From the NCBI RefSeq assembly GCF_024298925.1, contig NZ_CP101284.1:20279-84278 (forward strand): a stretch of DNA of 64,000 bases, in the 5' to 3' direction. Positions 18,399 through 26,310 of this stretch are shown here, piece after piece (positions within the stretch are counted from its first letter, which is position 1; each line of letters starts with the position of its first letter). The notes under the pieces were generated by a model. The model had not been told where the DNA came from, searched no databases, and saw only the letters and a list, made by a program, of their open reading frames with translations. The stretch comes from Phenylobacterium sp. LH3H17. GTDB taxonomy: Bacteria > Pseudomonadota > Alphaproteobacteria > Caulobacterales > Caulobacteraceae. Position numbers and translations under genes: made by a program.

Positions 18399-18422
18399 TG
18401 CGGCGGCCTTCGGGCCGCCGCA
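18399..18422 (+). terminator. TTCG-loop hairpin after the DUF2493 gene
   Basis: TGCGGCGGCC (18399-18408) pairs perfectly with GGCCGCCGCA (18413-18422) over a TTCG tetraloop, 10 bp after the stop. A looser T-run (ATTTTTAT) follows about 14 bp later. It is probably a terminator or RNA-stabilising hairpin. Confidence 0.65.
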
Positions 18423-18512
18423 GATCGTGGGTCACATTTTTATGGCAAGGCCTGTCCGGCACCTGCGGCAGCTTTCGGACCCAAAGGAGCCAGCCAAGCG
18501 AGACCCGTTACG

Positions 18513-19364
18513 CTAGAAGGCGGGCGCGCCCGGCCACGCATGGCCGAGCGCCGCGAACGCCACCTCAGCAACGTGATCAGCGCCCGCATGCCGATCGGCA
18601 CCGAATATGACCTTCGCCGCCTTGATGCGGTCGCGCAGCGCCGGATGTGTGTTTGTCTCGCCCCAGTGGTCTTTGGTGAGCAGGGCAATGTTGAAGAGCG
18701 CAAGGTAGATTCCGAGCTGACGCTTCTGCTGGACCTTGTCGATTGGATCGTGGGTCGCCGCAGCGTAGTGGCCGATCTTCTCGGTTAGGAAGTTGGTGGC
18801 GAACGCATCGCACGACGCCTCCTCAGCCCGTACCCTGTCTTCATCGTCCATCGGGGCGGCGGTCCCGGCCTGCTGGTGCTGGATATGCCGGAATTCGTGC
18901 AGCAGCGCCCATCCGGCGGCGATCGTGGCGAGCTCCGCTACCGCCCGCGCCTGGCCGTTGATTGCAGCATCGATATAGACGCCCGGCTGCGGCACCCCCT
19001 CCGGCAGGGCGATGCCTTCCGGATCATCGGCGTCGCAGATGAGGTCATAGGTGGAGAGCATGGCGTTCAGCCGGGACCAGTCCGGCGCTGTGCCGTAGTC
19101 CATGGGTGTTGCGCAGAACCCCTCCCAGGCGATGAAGGCGCCCAGCCAAAACAGCCGCATCGCTCGATGATTGAAGCGGACGTATCTGTAGGCGCCTGCG
19201 TCGAACAGGAACGGACCATCCGGATGGTTGTCATCGTGCACCTGAAACTCCGGCCCGAACTTCGCCCAGAGCTTTTCCAGTTCTTCATGCCGTTCGGGCG
19301 CGCACCCAAGGAAGAGCGCCCGAGCGGCGTCTTGAACGTCGGCATCGTTCCGCATGTCGCTCAT
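18513..19364 (-). CDS. Lit-like peptidase (U49 family), putative phage exclusion protein
   Basis: A 283-residue protein with the zinc peptidase motif HEFRHIQH at about residues 155-162. A downstream EEASCDAFATNFL may supply the third ligand, in the order seen in the Lit/U49 family. Lit of E. coli K-12 cleaves elongation factor Tu on T4 infection and so blocks phage growth; this protein is a distant relative, so the substrate is inferred. No signal peptide is seen. In-frame starts at 19412 and 19493 also exist; the ATG at 19364 gives a compact N-terminus, but no start has a clear Shine-Dalgarno. It is on the opposite strand to its neighbours and is probably a separate cargo gene. Confidence 0.68.
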   Translation of the reverse strand: MSDMRNDADVQDAARALFLGCAPERHEELEKLWAKFGPEFQVHDDNHPDGPFLFDAGAYRYVRFNHRAMRLFWLGAFIAWEGFCATPMDYGTAPDWSRLNAMLSTYDLICDADDPEGIALPEGVPQPGVYIDAAINGQARAVAELATIAAGWALLHEFRHIQHQQAGTAAPMDDEDRVRAEEASCDAFATNFLTEKIGHYAAATHDPIDKVQQKRQLGIYLALFNIALLTKDHWGETNTHPALRDRIKAAKVIFGADRHAGADHVAEVAFAALGHAWPGAPAF

Positions 19365-19597
19365 CGGTGGAGGTCCGCTCTGTCTTTTCAGGCCAGTGAT
19401 CGACCGGCTCATACCCGCATACCAGCGAGATCGACCTCCACCTAAATCCCGTCGAAAAGCCGCGCCGCATAGGTTCCGCGAGCGGGCGCCCAAGGTGCTG
19501 AGGTTGTCAGGGGTCTGGCTGTGGTGATCCGCATGTCGGCGCCAGCACCAGGCCGTCAGTCGTCTCCCGGGGTTGGGCGCTGCGGGGCGAGCTCGTC

Positions 19598-19778
19598 CGC
19601 GATCAATCTCACGAACCTAGGACGGGACGGTCGGGGTCAAAGGCGACCTCGCTGGCGCGAGGCGAACCCCGCGGACCCTCCGACCTTCGCTGCGCTGCGG
19701 GCTGGTTTCCACGGGGATTCGTCCTTTGGCCCCTCCCTTTCACCCGCCCTGGGCGGTCGCGAGATCGCGGGAACGAGC
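19598..19778 (+). repeat. Leader repeat copy A (paralogous to copy B before ssb)
   Basis: This stretch is clearly related to 20953-21150: both begin with GCGATCAATC, then AACCTAGG, GGTCAAAG, GGACCCTCCG and CGCTGCGCT, then GGTTTCC, and end near a GGTCGCG-ATCGCGG motif. It makes up most of the gap before the small gene at 19813. It probably contains the promoter and a structured leader. Confidence 0.65.
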
Positions 19779-19812
19779 CCGTAGATCCAGTAGCGCAAGA
19801 GGGAGACGAAAG

Positions 19813-20034
19813 ATGGTCAGCATGGGGATGGCTCAAGCGGTCTATCAACACGCCCACGACTTCTACGACACCGGCAGCTGGTATGTGGTCGCCGAGTGCT
19901 GGGACCTTCTGGCCATCGCCGAGGAGCTTGACCGCCAGGAGGAGATCACCGCGATCCCCTTCGAGCTCGACACCGCCGCCATCGCGCACTTCCACCAGAT
20001 GATCCACCCGCAGACGGGTAGCACGCGGCACTGA
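19813..20034 (+). CDS. Small conserved plasmid protein
   Basis: A 73-residue acidic helical protein (VYQHAHDFYDTGSWYVVAEC, LLAIAEELDRQEEITAI). The ATG has GGGAGA upstream. No function is known. It sits in a one-gene cassette between leader repeat A and a TTCG-loop terminator, the same arrangement as the ssb gene. Confidence 0.65.
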   Translation: MVSMGMAQAVYQHAHDFYDTGSWYVVAECWDLLAIAEELDRQEEITAIPFELDTAAIAHFHQMIHPQTGSTRH

Positions 20035-20041
20035 CCTGGCT

Positions 20042-20070
20042 CGGCGCCCGCTTCGGCGGGCGCCGTTCCC
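20042..20070 (+). terminator. TTCG-loop terminator after the small gene at 19813
   Basis: CGGCGCCCGC (20042-20051) pairs with GCGGGCGCCG (20056-20065) over a TTCG loop and is followed by TTCCCCC, 7 bp after the stop codon. Confidence 0.72.
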
Positions 20071-20230
20071 CCTGCCCTTCTCCCAACTTTGAGGAAGCCG
20101 GCGGAACAGGCGTCGAACGAAACCCAAGTCCTTGTGTCAGACGAGCTGGCTGCCACTCAGCCTTGGGGTTGGTGATTCGTTCTGACGTCGCGCCACAGGG
20201 CTCGCCGGGCGTTTCCGTCCTTGAGCGCTG

Positions 20231-20452
20231 CTAGGCTTCTGTTCCCCGTGCAACTTCGAACTCGCGCCATGCGTAAAGCGCGTCCCGGATGGCCTGACGG
20301 CCTACACGCCGGTTCTTGAGATAGTCTCTCAGCTCTGCCCAGCAAGCGGCCTCCGGCAGGCCGGGGTCCTGTTTGGCGTCGGCGATAAAGCCGCCCGTCG
20401 GCGTATCGGTGACGACAGCCTCTTTGATGTACGCGCGGAAGGTCAGTGCCAT
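20231..20452 (-). CDS. Small YozE/SAM-like domain protein
   Basis: A 73-residue protein whose layout (MALTFRAYIKEAVV, TPTGGFIADAKQD, WAELRDYLKNRRVGRQAIRD) resembles the small YozE SAM-like helical fold found in many bacteria. Function unknown. A start 18 bp further upstream is possible. The 734-bp gap that follows to ssb holds leader repeat B and otherwise no gene I can support. Confidence 0.6.
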   Translation of the reverse strand: MALTFRAYIKEAVVTDTPTGGFIADAKQDPGLPEAACWAELRDYLKNRRVGRQAIRDALYAWREFEVARGTEA

Positions 20453-20952
20453 GCCCCAGCATAGCGCCACCTGGCGCGGGCGCGATGCTTGTCAAACGGC
20501 GGCCGAATTCAAACGGAGCCACTACCGGCCTCGAAAGGGTGCTCGGTCGGGCTCGATTGAAACCAACCGCCTGCCCGGCGAACTGGACTGGGCCGAGCAT
20601 ATCTCCGAGACGCCGGTGCTGGCCTGGAAGGCCCGTGATGTGCGTATGCGCCGTGGTGGTAGGCCCTAGATCTGGCGACCGACCCCGTGCCTCGCGGAAC
20701 TTGCTGTCAGCCATCTCCCAGTCTCGACGAATGCAGCGATCCATTCCCCCCTGGCGGGTCAGCGCCGCAACGGGTTCCAGGGTAGCTAGGTGGGCCGAGC
20801 GCGGCCCCCTCCCCTCGCCCGCCCCGCAGCCGTTGATCAGAGGCGTCGGCGAGCGGCGACTCTTGCCTTGTGTTGAACGATCCGCGTCGCCCCGTGCCCT
20901 CGTGGTCCTTGTTCTGATCATCCCCAAGCCGTTGTGACGCCCGGCGGGCTGC

Positions 20953-21150
20953 GGTCCGCGCGATCAATCACTTCAACCTAGGTCGGAGCGGTCCAGGTCA
21001 AAGCCGACCCCGCTGCGCGTGGCGGACCGGATGGACCCTCCGGCCTTCCTCCGCTGCGCTCCGTGCAGGCCGGTTTCCAACCAATCCGGGCTTTGGCCAG
21101 TCCTCTTCCCCGCCCTTGCAGGTCGCGTGATCGCGGCAGGGACCGCGAGC
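20953..21150 (+). repeat. Leader repeat copy B upstream of ssb
   Basis: Related to copy A at 19598-19778, with the shared blocks GATCAATC, AACCTAGG, GGTCAAAG, GGACCCTCCG, CGCTGCGCT and GGTTTCC in the same order. Here CCGGCCT and AGGCCGG flank the CGCTGCGCT loop to form a stem. It is likely the promoter and leader region of ssb, and may be a single-strand DNA promoter. Confidence 0.65.
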
Positions 21151-21186
21151 CGCCGGGATTTCCCTGGCGGCAGATGGAGAAAGACG

Positions 21187-21555
21187 ATGCTGAACAAGGT
21201 CCAATTGATCGGTTTCACCGGAGCCGAAGCGGAAATTCGCACCACATCAGGCGGCAAGAAGGTCGCCACCCTGCGGGTCGCCACCAACCGCTACACGAAG
21301 GCGGGCGGCGAGCGGAAGGACTACACGACCTGGCACCAGGTCGAGATCTGGAACCAGGGTACGGTGGGCTGGCTCGGGTCCAAGGGGCTGCCGAAGGGCT
21401 CGAAGGTGTTCGTCGAAGGGGAGATCCGGCACGACCGCTACACCGACAAGGACGGTGTGGAACGGTTCTTCTCCAAGGTCGTGGTGGCCACGCCGCAGCA
21501 CGAACTGCGGTCGCTGGATCGGCCTGAATCCGCTCCGGCCTCCGAGGAGGAGTAG
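21187..21555 (+). CDS. ssb: Single-stranded DNA-binding protein
   Basis: A 122-residue SSB with an OB fold: MLNKVQLIGFTGAEAEIRTT, VATLRVATNR, TTWHQVEIWN, GSKVFVEGEIRHDRYTDKDG. It is shorter than chromosomal SSB and ends in an acidic ASEEE tail instead of the usual DDDIPF tip, so it may not recruit the normal SSB partners. Plasmid SSBs coat the transferred strand. The gene lies in its own cassette between leader repeat B and a terminator. Confidence 0.92.
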   Translation: MLNKVQLIGFTGAEAEIRTTSGGKKVATLRVATNRYTKAGGERKDYTTWHQVEIWNQGTVGWLGSKGLPKGSKVFVEGEIRHDRYTDKDGVERFFSKVVVATPQHELRSLDRPESAPASEEE

Positions 21556-21562
21556 CTTGAGC

Positions 21563-21590
21563 GCCCGCCCGGTTCGCCGGGCGGGCTCTT
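21563..21590 (+). terminator. TTCG-loop terminator after ssb
   Basis: GCCCGCCCGG (21563-21572) pairs perfectly with CCGGGCGGGC (21577-21586) over a TTCG loop, followed by TCTT, 7 bp after the ssb stop. Confidence 0.8.
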
Positions 21591-21649
21591 AGCCTTGGTT
21601 CGGAATCGCCGTAAGTCGCTCACCTTGAGTTGGCGAATTCGACGCCTGT

Positions 21650-21666
21650 TAAACCCGGCGGGTTTA
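21650..21666. promoter_or_regulatory. Inverted repeat before the orphan abiEi-like gene
   Basis: TAAACCC (21650-21656) and GGGTTTA (21660-21666) form a perfect 7-bp inverted repeat with a GGC spacer, 34 bp before the start codon. It is a plausible autoregulatory operator for the AbiEi-like protein. Confidence 0.5.
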
Positions 21667-21700
21667 CAATGTTATCAAAGCGCGCACTGTGGGTTGGCGA

Positions 21701-22507
21701 ATGGACGGAAAGCTAAACCAACTTCAGCGCCTTTTGCCCGATGGCCTCCTGGCGGACGCCCGTTGGCTGCAGCGCCATGGCTACTCCCGAAGTCTCGTGG
21801 CCAAGTATGTCAAAAGCGGCTGGCTTCAGGCGCCCGTCCGAGGGGCCTATCAGCGCGCGGGCGAAACATCCGACCAGGCCCTCTCGGCCATCGCAGTCGT
21901 CTTGTCGCTCCAGCGTCTGCGCCCTCCCCTCCTCGCGGTCGGCGGCCGGACGGCTTTGGAGCTGCTTGGGCTCGGCCACTATGGCGCTCCTGACGGGCCG
22001 ACCCCGTTCCACCTCTGCGGCGCCGCGCCGCCGCCCGTGTGGGCACGCAGGCTCTTGGGGCCCCGGCTGGCCTATCACCGGCCTTCCCTGTTCACGGCCG
22101 ACCCGCTTCTCGCCGACGATCCGCAGGCCGGCGGGTTCGAGCGACACTTCACGCACCCTTCGGCAGGCGGCCTGGAGACCCAGCTTATCGTCTCCACGCC
22201 GGAGCGAGCCCTACTGGAGGTCCTGGACCTCGTCCCGCAGGTCGCCTCCTTCCACGAGGCCGACGTCCTGATGCAGGGCCTGTCATCCCTCAGCCCTCGG
22301 CGGCTCTATGCGCTCCTGGCCGACTGTCGGAGCGTCAAGGTCAAGCGTCTCGCGCTATGGTTCGCCGATCGCCACGGCTATGCCTGGGCGAGCCGCCTCG
22401 AGCGGGGCGCCATTGACCTTGGCAGCGGCAAGCGTGTCCTTGAGCCCGGCGGGCGCCTCGACAGCACCTACAACATCACCGTGCCTCGCGAGATGGGGGA
22501 CGCATGA
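21701..22507 (+). CDS. AbiEi-family antitoxin without a toxin partner
   Basis: A 268-residue AbiEi-like protein. It has an N-terminal winged helix (ADARWLQRHGYSRSLVAKY, SGWLQAPVRGAYQRAG), then LAVGGRTALELLGLGHYG and the domain around VSTPERALLEVLDLV. The C-terminal segment RHGYAWASRLERGAIDLGSGKRVLEPGG is usual in AbiEi proteins that are encoded with an AbiEii toxin. An ATG overlaps its stop (ATGA at 22504) but opens only a ~57-codon frame with no toxin motifs before repA. The toxin gene therefore seems to be lost or replaced by the rep region. Confidence 0.8.
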   Translation: MDGKLNQLQRLLPDGLLADARWLQRHGYSRSLVAKYVKSGWLQAPVRGAYQRAGETSDQALSAIAVVLSLQRLRPPLLAVGGRTALELLGLGHYGAPDGPTPFHLCGAAPPPVWARRLLGPRLAYHRPSLFTADPLLADDPQAGGFERHFTHPSAGGLETQLIVSTPERALLEVLDLVPQVASFHEADVLMQGLSSLSPRRLYALLADCRSVKVKRLALWFADRHGYAWASRLERGAIDLGSGKRVLEPGGRLDSTYNITVPREMGDA

Positions 22508-22595
22508 CCGCGGCCCTCCGCTCAGGCCCACAGAACCACGTCGGCAGGGCGCCTGAAGGCGCTGCGCCGGCGGGGGCCGTAGGCGGCGTTTTCGG

Positions 22596-22619
22596 AGAAG
22601 TTGCCAATTGGCAACTTCT
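22596..22619. repeat. Perfect 24-bp palindrome, parS-like site 1
   Basis: The half-site AGAAGTTGCCAA is followed by its exact complement. The 16-bp core GTTGCCAATTGGCAAC fits GTT-N10-AAC, like the parS sites of repABC plasmids (GTTNNNNGCNNNNAAC) apart from the central AT. It lies just upstream of repA. Two further copies follow parB. Confidence 0.75.
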
Positions 22620-22672
22620 GGGATCGAGGCCCCTGCCCTTCCCCAAGATCGTCGCTCGTGGTGGGGTTGGTG

Positions 22673-23638
22673 ATGTCTAAGCGCGCGATTCGACAGCAGG
22701 AGTTTGATCTGTTCGTCCCTCGGATGAACAGCCTGCCGCTGAAGGATCAGCGCGAGGTCATGGAACGGCCGTTCTTCTCGCTGTCGAAGCGCAAGCGCCT
22801 GAAGCCGATCGAATACACCAGCCCCGACGGTGAGGTCTGGGTCCACGTCAGCGCCAACCCCGCTTTTGGCATCGCCACCATCTGGGACGCCGACATCCTG
22901 ATCTGGGCGACCTCACGCATCAATCAGATGCGGGAGGCCGGCGAGAACGACCTGCCCCGGACCCTGCACACCACGACCTATGATCTCCTCAAGGCGATCA
23001 AGCGCGACACCGGCGGCAAGGGCTATCGGGAACTCCAGGCCGCTCTTCAGCGGCTGGAGGCCACGACGATCCAGACCTCGATCCGGGGGACTAAGCGCAA
23101 CACCAAGGCGCAGTTCGGCTGGCTCGACGAATGGATGCTGGAGTCGGACGCGGTCACCGGCGCCCCCAAGGGCCTGACCCTCACCTTGTCCAACTGGGTC
23201 TATGAGGGGGTCATCAAGGACCGGTCGTTGCTGACCCTGCACGCCGACTATTTCGCCCTCTCCGGCGGCGTTGAACGCGCCATCTATCGGATCGCGCGCA
23301 AGCACGCCGGTGATCAGGCCTCGGGCTGGACGTGCCGGGTTAGCGTGCTGCACGAAAAGACCGGCAGTGAGAGCCCGCTGAAGCAGTTCAACTACCTGCT
23401 CAAGCGGATCGTCGCCGCCAACGACCTGCCCGAATACGACGTCAGTTTCGTCAACGCCGCGAACAACTCGCCGGCCGTCCATTTCATCCGCCGCGACGCC
23501 GTCGAACGCGCCGCGCTCAAGGCGGATCTGGCTCGCCTGGCCGCTGATTCGGAGCGCCGGGTCCGCGAGGACGCCCGCACGCTTGCCGTCGATGGCATGT
23601 TTGAGAAGCGCAGGGTCCCACCCTCGGGGGAACGATGA
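22673..23638 (+). CDS. repA: Plasmid replication initiator protein (RPA family)
   Basis: A 321-residue replication initiator of the RPA type found on broad alphaproteobacterial plasmids. Conserved stretches include MERPFFSLSKRKRLKPIEYT, IATIWDADILIWATSRIN and RTLHTTTYDLLKAIKR in the first winged helix. The second domain contains YFALSGGVERAIYRIARKHAG and FNYLLKRIVAANDLPEY. It should bind the 23-bp iterons that begin inside its 3' end and open the origin. The ATG at 22673 follows a GGTGGGG stretch. It is the most likely main replication protein of this plasmid. Confidence 0.88.
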   Translation: MSKRAIRQQEFDLFVPRMNSLPLKDQREVMERPFFSLSKRKRLKPIEYTSPDGEVWVHVSANPAFGIATIWDADILIWATSRINQMREAGENDLPRTLHTTTYDLLKAIKRDTGGKGYRELQAALQRLEATTIQTSIRGTKRNTKAQFGWLDEWMLESDAVTGAPKGLTLTLSNWVYEGVIKDRSLLTLHADYFALSGGVERAIYRIARKHAGDQASGWTCRVSVLHEKTGSESPLKQFNYLLKRIVAANDLPEYDVSFVNAANNSPAVHFIRRDAVERAALKADLARLAADSERRVREDARTLAVDGMFEKRRVPPSGER

Positions 23639-23709
23639 CCTATTCCACGGGGGAACGGTGACCCGAGGCACGGGGTTTCAGTGACCTTTGGCTCGGGGTA
23701 TTGGTGACC
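23618..23709 (+). repeat. Four tandem 23-bp iterons, candidate origin of replication
   Basis: Four units of exactly 23 bp run without gaps from 23618, 23641, 23664 and 23687. Each has CGGGG at the same place and ends in TGACC. The first overlaps the end of repA. A fifth unit lies at 26288-26310. Downstream to 23946 is an AT-richer stretch (around TTTAACTCTGTCTAACTTTG) that could be the melting region. Tandem repeats next to an RPA-type initiator are the usual mark of an iteron-controlled origin. Confidence 0.82.
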
Positions 23710-23902
23710 GAGGCCTTTCGGAAACCCCTGCGGCCTATGGGGTTTCCAGGCTTTTGGCGGCCTTTAACTCTGTCTAACTTTGTCCATAAGAATTCTCTAA
23801 CGGGGCGCGGCGGACAGGCTGGCTTGCCGTCGCCTTGAACCATGAGGGTTCAGGCTCGGCGCGCTGTTAACTCATTCTTCATTGTATCTGACCGAAAACT
23901 TG

Positions 23903-23933
23903 GCAAATTCCAGCTATCTCGTTGGATATTTGC
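23903..23933. promoter_or_regulatory. Inverted repeat overlapping the parA leader
   Basis: GCAAATTCCA (23903-23912) and TGGATATTTGC (23923-23933) form a near-perfect inverted repeat (one extra base) that ends just before the strong AAAGGAGGAGG ribosome-binding site of parA. It is a candidate operator for ParA or ParB autoregulation. Confidence 0.5.
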
Positions 23934-23946
23934 AAAGGAGGAGGCC

Positions 23947-25152
23947 ATGGCGAAACTTGCACTCGCGGAAAGTGCGGTCTCTGGACCCGTCCTCCTCGAC
24001 GCCATGACGGCGCTCAGCGACCGCGCCCATGACGTCATCACCCGCCTGCGGGCCACGGTGTTCGCGCCCGGCGAGGAGAAGATCGTCGATCTGCGCTTCA
24101 CGATCACCAAGGCCGCCGAAATGGTGGGCCGGACTTCTGAAGCGATCCGCCAGGCCGAGGCCGATGGCCGCCTCCCCGCCCCCAGGCTTAGCGCCTCGAA
24201 GCGGCGGGAAGGCTACAGCCTCGCCGAGATCAACCATATGCGCGATGTCTTCGGGACCCGGCCACGTCGTGGGCCCGAGGATCCGCCGATCGTCCTGGCG
24301 GTTCAGAACTTCAAGGGCGGCGTCGGCAAGAGCACCCTCACCTGCCATGTCGCGCAGTACCTCGCGCTCAAGGGCTACCGGGTCGCGGTGATCGATTGCG
24401 ACAGCCAGGCGAGCACCACGACCATCTTCGGGTTCAATCCCGACATCGACATCGATGACGAGGAGACCCTCCTCCCCTTCTTCCGTCACGGCGGAGAACC
24501 GGACCTCAAGTATGGCCTGCGGGCTACCGCTTGGCCGGGCATTGATCTGATCCCCGCGAACCTCGGGTTATACCAGGCGGAATATGAGGCGGCGGCACGG
24601 CTTCGCGGCAATCCGGACGCCCTGGACCGCCTGCGTCGCGGCGTCGAGGGTATGGCCGTCGACTATGACGTGGTCCTACTGGATCCGCCGCCGGCGCTAG
24701 GGATGCTGTCGCTGGCGGTACTGCGCGCCGCCAACGCCCTTTTGATCCCGACGCCGCCTTCGACCGTGGACTTTGCCTCGACCGCCCACTTCCTGCGGAT
24801 GATCGTGGAGACCCTGGAGGTCATGCAGAACCATCTGGGCGCGCGGGGCTATCATTTCCTCCGCGTGGTCGCGACTAAGGTCGATGAGGGCAAGAGCGCC
24901 CACACCCAGATCCGCGACATGATGGAGGCGGTGTTTGGCGCCGACATGCTGTCGGCCTCGCTGCTCGACTCCGCCGAGATCGACAATGCCAATGTGCAGC
25001 TGCGCACCGTCTATGAGCTGACGGGTCCGGCGACGAAGACCTATGAGCGCTGCCGAAACAACCTCGACCGCCTGAATGGCGAGATCGAGCTTCTGATCCG
25101 CAAGGCGTGGCCCAGCCATCGGCCGGACCTTCGCCGGCTGGGTTTAGGGTAG
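23947..25152 (+). CDS. parA: ParA plasmid partition ATPase
   Basis: A 401-residue ParA of the larger type Ia kind. The N-terminal MerR-like helix-turn-helix (FTITKAAEMVGRTSEAIRQA) probably represses the operon. The deviant Walker A motif NFKGGVGKSTLT lies near residue 121, with IDCDSQASTT (A') and VVLLDPPPALG (Walker B). The C-terminal part continues as in RepA/ParA proteins of repABC plasmids. The start at 23947 is supported by a very strong AAAGGAGGAGG site. It forms an operon with parB 12 bp downstream. Confidence 0.93.
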   Translation: MAKLALAESAVSGPVLLDAMTALSDRAHDVITRLRATVFAPGEEKIVDLRFTITKAAEMVGRTSEAIRQAEADGRLPAPRLSASKRREGYSLAEINHMRDVFGTRPRRGPEDPPIVLAVQNFKGGVGKSTLTCHVAQYLALKGYRVAVIDCDSQASTTTIFGFNPDIDIDDEETLLPFFRHGGEPDLKYGLRATAWPGIDLIPANLGLYQAEYEAAARLRGNPDALDRLRRGVEGMAVDYDVVLLDPPPALGMLSLAVLRAANALLIPTPPSTVDFASTAHFLRMIVETLEVMQNHLGARGYHFLRVVATKVDEGKSAHTQIRDMMEAVFGADMLSASLLDSAEIDNANVQLRTVYELTGPATKTYERCRNNLDRLNGEIELLIRKAWPSHRPDLRRLGLG

Positions 25153-25164
25153 GGGAGGGCGGTC

Positions 25165-26196
25165 ATGGCATCCACCACAGGCAAGAACCGCTCGATCCTC
25201 GCGGGCCTGGTAGCCCCAGCGGTCACTGAAACCCCGACGTCGGAGCGGGGTGCGCCCGCAACCGAGCGCTTGAGCACGCGGCTGACCGGGCTTGCCCGCG
25301 TCACGGCCGGCGACATCAAGGAAAAGACGCTCAAGCTGGTCGATCCGGCCCGATGCCGGATGTGGGAGCGGCACAATCGCCGCTACGACCTCCTCAACGA
25401 AAGCGTCTGTGGCGATCTTCTTGAAAGCCTTCGCTCCCAGGGGGAGCAGGAGTTTCCCGCGATCGTGCGGCGGGTCGAGGGTGACCCGGACTACGATTTC
25501 GAGGTCATTTGCGGTGCACGCCGTCACTGGGCCGTTAGCTACCTCAAGAATGTCGAGCATCGCGATATCCGCTACCTCGTCGAGGAGCGCGAACTTACCG
25601 ATGAGCAGGCCTTCCGTCTGGCCGACGTTGAGAACCGGTCACGCAAGGACATCAGCGACTACGAGCGGGCCCTGGATTACCGCCACGCCGTTGAAACCTT
25701 CTATGGCGGCACGGCGCAGCGGATGGCTGAGCGGCTGGAAGTGCCAAAAGCCTGGCTGTCCCGCTTTCTCGACCTCGCCAAGCTGCCGACCGATGTCGTC
25801 GAGGCCTTCGGCGATGTGCGACAGCTGCGCGAGAACCATGCCCGCGAGATCAAACCCCTCCTGGCTGACGGCGCGTCGCGGCCTCGGGTGATGGCCGAGG
25901 CCAAGCGCCTGGCGGTTCAGCAAGCGGAAATGATCGCCAAGGGTCACGGGCCTTTAGACGCCCCGAAGGTCCTGGCGCTCCTGAAGCGGGCCGCGGCCGG
26001 TGACGCGAAACCTGTGGCCAAGGCGGGCAAGCCGGTCACGGCCGTGATCAATGCAGCGGGCGCGACCCTCTTCACCCTGGCGCGCAAGGGGTCGAAGAAG
26101 GTGGTCCTGGAACTGGCGCTCGATGCCGACGCCAGCAACGCGGATTTCGCCGAGGCTTTCCAGCGCGAGCTGCTCCGGATGCGCCCCAAGGGCTGA
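25165..26196 (+). CDS. parB: ParB plasmid partition protein
   Basis: A 343-residue ParB/RepB. The ParB N-terminal domain contains EVICGARRHWAVSYLK and VENRSRKDISDYERALDYRH (CTP-binding and arginine-patch region). The HTH DNA-binding domain contains QRMAERLEVPKAWLSRFLDLA. A linker and C-terminal dimer domain follow. Its TGA stop overlaps the second palindrome, placing a probable binding site directly at the gene end. AGGGGAGGG precedes the ATG. Confidence 0.93.
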   Translation: MASTTGKNRSILAGLVAPAVTETPTSERGAPATERLSTRLTGLARVTAGDIKEKTLKLVDPARCRMWERHNRRYDLLNESVCGDLLESLRSQGEQEFPAIVRRVEGDPDYDFEVICGARRHWAVSYLKNVEHRDIRYLVEERELTDEQAFRLADVENRSRKDISDYERALDYRHAVETFYGGTAQRMAERLEVPKAWLSRFLDLAKLPTDVVEAFGDVRQLRENHAREIKPLLADGASRPRVMAEAKRLAVQQAEMIAKGHGPLDAPKVLALLKRAAAGDAKPVAKAGKPVTAVINAAGATLFTLARKGSKKVVLELALDADASNADFAEAFQRELLRMRPKG

Positions 26197-26216
26197 AGTT
26201 GCCAATTGGCAACTTC
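26195..26216. repeat. Perfect 22-bp palindrome, parS-like site 2
   Basis: The half-site GAAGTTGCCAA is followed by its exact complement. It starts within the parB stop codon and has the same core as sites 1 and 3. Confidence 0.75.
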
Positions 26217-26264
26217 CGGATTCCGGCCCCTAAGCGGGCGCCTCGTCCCCCTCCAATGTCGCCG

Positions 26265-26282
26265 AGTTGCCAATTGGCAACT
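26265..26282. repeat. Perfect 18-bp palindrome, parS-like site 3
   Basis: AGTTGCCAATTGGCAACT is self-complementary and lies 48 bp after site 2, in the gap between parB and traF. The closely spaced pair behind parB is typical of partition centromeres. Confidence 0.72.
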
Positions 26283-26287
26283 TCTGC

Positions 26288-26310
26288 AAATCGTCGGGGT
26301 ATCAGTGACC
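26288..26310 (+). repeat. Fifth, isolated iteron
   Basis: TCGGGGTATCAGTGACC at 26294-26310 matches the last 17 positions of the 23-bp iterons at 23618-23709, closest to the fourth unit. It lies 6 bp after parS-like site 3, about 2.6 kb from the main array, so DNA looping between the two (handcuffing) is possible. Confidence 0.65.

Noticed and set aside
20446..20937. 163-codon plus-strand ORF
   Set aside because: It is Pro/Arg/Ser-rich, overlaps the small minus-strand gene at 20231-20452, and has no recognisable domain.
23618..23709. CRISPR-like array
   Set aside because: The 23-bp units are contiguous without spacers, so they are iterons and not a CRISPR array.
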